Under the pieces are notes generated by a model. That model saw only the letters and a list, made by a program, of their open reading frames with translations, was not told where the DNA came from and did not search any database. DNA of 64,000 nt from Agrobacterium vaccinii (GTDB lineage Bacteria; Pseudomonadota; Alphaproteobacteria; Rhizobiales; Rhizobiaceae). Made by a program: the position numbers and the translations under genes. The DNA lies in contig NZ_CP054151.1 in assembly GCF_021310995.1 (NCBI RefSeq), positions 1,309,001 to 1,373,000 of the forward strand. Reading direction: 5' to 3'. Below, one piece after another: positions 62,508 to 64,000 of this stretch (within the stretch, counting starts at the first letter, position 1; every line of letters starts with the position of its first letter).

Positions 62508-64000
62508 CTATTCGAATTCCATAATGATCTCATCGACGGCAAGGCTATCGCCGGGGCCGACCGCAATTCTGGAAACTTTCGCACGCCGCTCGGCGCGAAG
62601 AATGTTTTCCATCTTCATCGCTTCCACGGTTGCGAGCGCCTGTCCCGCTTCCACGGTTTCTTCCTCCGACACCGCTATGGTGGTAATGACCCCCGGCATG
62701 GGGCAGAGCAGCAGTTTGGAGGTATCCGGCGGCAGCTTTTCGGGCATCAGCCTTGCCAGTTCGGCAATCCGGGGGCTTCGCACGCGCGTAACGAGATCGC
62801 TGCCGCGCCAGCGCAGACGGATGGTGGATGGCGTGAGATCGACTTTGACGGCCATCTGCGTGTCGCCGACGGTGAAGATGCCGAGTGTCTTGCCGGGCAG
62901 CCAGTCTGTTTCCACGGATAGCGATATGTCACCTTCCAAAACCGCTGACATACCACCCGCGGAGATTTGAAGACAAACGGTGTGGTGGATCTTTCCGAAC
63001 GCGACCACCCAATCGTCGCTTACGACACGGCGATGATTGCCGATGGTGCCGGAGATTTGCGTGGCCCGGGTCTGGATGCGATGCTGGATGACGGCGGCTA
63101 TGACCGCGAGTTTTCTTGCCGCGTCCTCATCAGGCTCAACGCCAGTGAAGCCATCGGGAAACTCTTCGGCGATGAAGCCGGTTGTCAGCCTGCCGTCCTT
63201 GAAGCGCTGGTTTTGCATGACTGCCGACAGGAAGGGCAGATTGTGACCGATACCCTCGACTTCGAAATGGTCTAGCGCTTCTCCCATGGCCGCGACGGCG
63301 CGGTGCCGGTCCGGTGCCCATGTGCAGAGCTTGGCGATCATCGGATCGTAATACATGGAAATTTCGCCGCCTTCGAAGACGCCGGTGTCGTTGCGCAAAA
63401 TGCTTTCGTTAGGCTGCTTGCCCTCCTGCGGCGGACGGTAGCGCGTGAGACGACCGATGGAAGGCAGGAAGTTTCGGTAGGGGTCCTCGGCGTAAAGTCG
63501 GCTCTCGATGGCCCAGCCATCGAGCCGCACATCTTCCTGTGAAAACGTCAGTGGCTCACCGGATGCAACGCGGATCATCTGCTCGACCAGATCGATGCCG
63601 GTCACGAGTTCGGTGACCGGATGCTCCACCTGCAAGCGGGTGTTCATTTCCAGAAAGTAGAAGTTTCGGTCGCCATCCACGATGAATTCGACGGTGCCCG
63701 CCGAGTGATAGCCGACCGCCTGCGCTAGAGCCACCGCTTGTTCGCCCATGGCCTTGCGGGTCGCTTCATCGAGAAATGGCGAGGGAGCCTCTTCGATGAC
63801 TTTCTGGTTGCGGCGCTGAATGGAGCATTCGCGTTCACCCAGATAAAGCACCTTGCCATGCTGATCGCCCAGCACCTGAATTTCGATATGGCGCGGTTGC
63901 GTGACGAATTTTTCGATGAAGATACGGTCATCCCCGAAGGACGATTTCGCTTCGTTTCGGGAGGACTGGAAGCCTTCGCGCGCCTCTGCATCATTCCATG
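62508..64000 (-). CDS. pccA: Propionyl-CoA carboxylase alpha subunit, C-terminal part (cut by window edge)
   Basis: A biotin carboxylase/carboxyl carrier protein whose N-terminus lies beyond the right edge (about 497 residues visible). The ATP-grasp part has QVLGDQHGKVLYLGERECSIQRRNQKVIEEAPSP and FYFLEMNTRLQVEHPVTE (metal glutamates and catalytic residues). The BT domain has DDWVVAFGKIHHTV, and the C-terminal carrier domain carries the biotinylated lysine in VEAMKMENIL. This is the PccA architecture for carboxylation of propionyl-CoA to methylmalonyl-CoA. It cannot be told entirely from other acyl-CoA carboxylase alpha chains by eye. Confidence 0.85.
   Translation of the reverse strand, partial: WNDAEAREGFQSSRNEAKSSFGDDRIFIEKFVTQPRHIEIQVLGDQHGKVLYLGERECSIQRRNQKVIEEAPSPFLDEATRKAMGEQAVALAQAVGYHSAGTVEFIVDGDRNFYFLEMNTRLQVEHPVTELVTGIDLVEQMIRVASGEPLTFSQEDVRLDGWAIESRLYAEDPYRNFLPSIGRLTRYRPPQEGKQPNESILRNDTGVFEGGEISMYYDPMIAKLCTWAPDRHRAVAAMGEALDHFEVEGIGHNLPFLSAVMQNQRFKDGRLTTGFIAEEFPDGFTGVEPDEDAARKLAVIAAVIQHRIQTRATQISGTIGNHRRVVSDDWVVAFGKIHHTVCLQISAGGMSAVLEGDISLSVETDWLPGKTLGIFTVGDTQMAVKVDLTPSTIRLRWRGSDLVTRVRSPRIAELARLMPEKLPPDTSKLLLCPMPGVITTIAVSEEETVEAGQALATVEAMKMENILRAERRAKVSRIAVGPGDSLAVDEIIMEFE

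Noticed and set aside
1..64000. tRNA, rRNA, CRISPR or IS elements
   Set aside because: No cloverleaf with TTCRA loop, no repeat-spacer array, no transposase or flanking direct repeats were noticed on reading. A tRNAscan or ISfinder search would be decisive.

Overview
The window looks like a Rhizobiaceae (Agrobacterium/Rhizobium group) replicon. It has high-GC alphaproteobacterial coding, a succinoglycan exo block, an Agrobacterium-type cellulose operon, dctABD with a consensus sigma-54 promoter, the acvB-lpiA pair and, most tellingly, a telA-type protelomerase (52004-53341). Protelomerase implies that the cell maintains a linear replicon with hairpin ends. No rRNA, tRNA, insertion sequence, prophage or CRISPR array was recognised. 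Gene density is that of ordinary core or chromid DNA.

Layout. 1-3951: distal part of a succinoglycan cluster (exoT partial, exoW, exoV, exoU, exoX). 4349-9426: a small unknown protein, then a LacI-type repressor divergent from a ribose/xylose-type (CUT2) ABC transporter, with a double palindromic operator between them. 9479-20194: housekeeping and scattered functions (DadA-like oxidase, GT39 membrane glycosyltransferase, malic enzyme, mannose-1-phosphate guanylyltransferase, DUF992 protein, cytochrome c, recX, class III adenylate cyclase, XRE regulator). 20402-33689: AGE-family epimerase, bcsN lipoprotein and a tightly overlapping celA-celB-celC-TPR operon, followed by an Rrf2 regulator, a flavin reductase and a CelD-like acetyltransferase with TPRs. 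33874-38654: C4-dicarboxylate uptake and its two-component regulator. 39342-45282: a polyamine/opine-like ABC transporter operon ending in a hydantoin-type racemase, with a divergent GntR regulator. 45324-48342: D-amino acid dehydrogenase, alanine racemase and a divergent Lrp regulator. 48347-50702: thiM-thiE-thiD under a TPP riboswitch. 50777-51769: inositol dehydrogenase with a GGAA-N6-TTCC box. 52004-58615: telA, an M24 peptidase and acvB-lpiA (aminoacyl-phosphatidylglycerol turnover). 58832-62388: a dipeptidase, a D-aminopeptidase-like serine hydrolase and a D-amino acid transaminase. 62508-64000: propionyl-CoA carboxylase alpha subunit, cut by the window edge.

Together the genes describe a plant- or soil-associated bacterium that builds two surface polysaccharides (succinoglycan and cellulose), feeds on dicarboxylates, sugars, inositol and D-amino acids, adjusts membrane charge with lysyl-PG, and maintains a linear replicon. 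Start codons were chosen from ribosome binding sites and family N-termini, and alternatives are noted where they matter.
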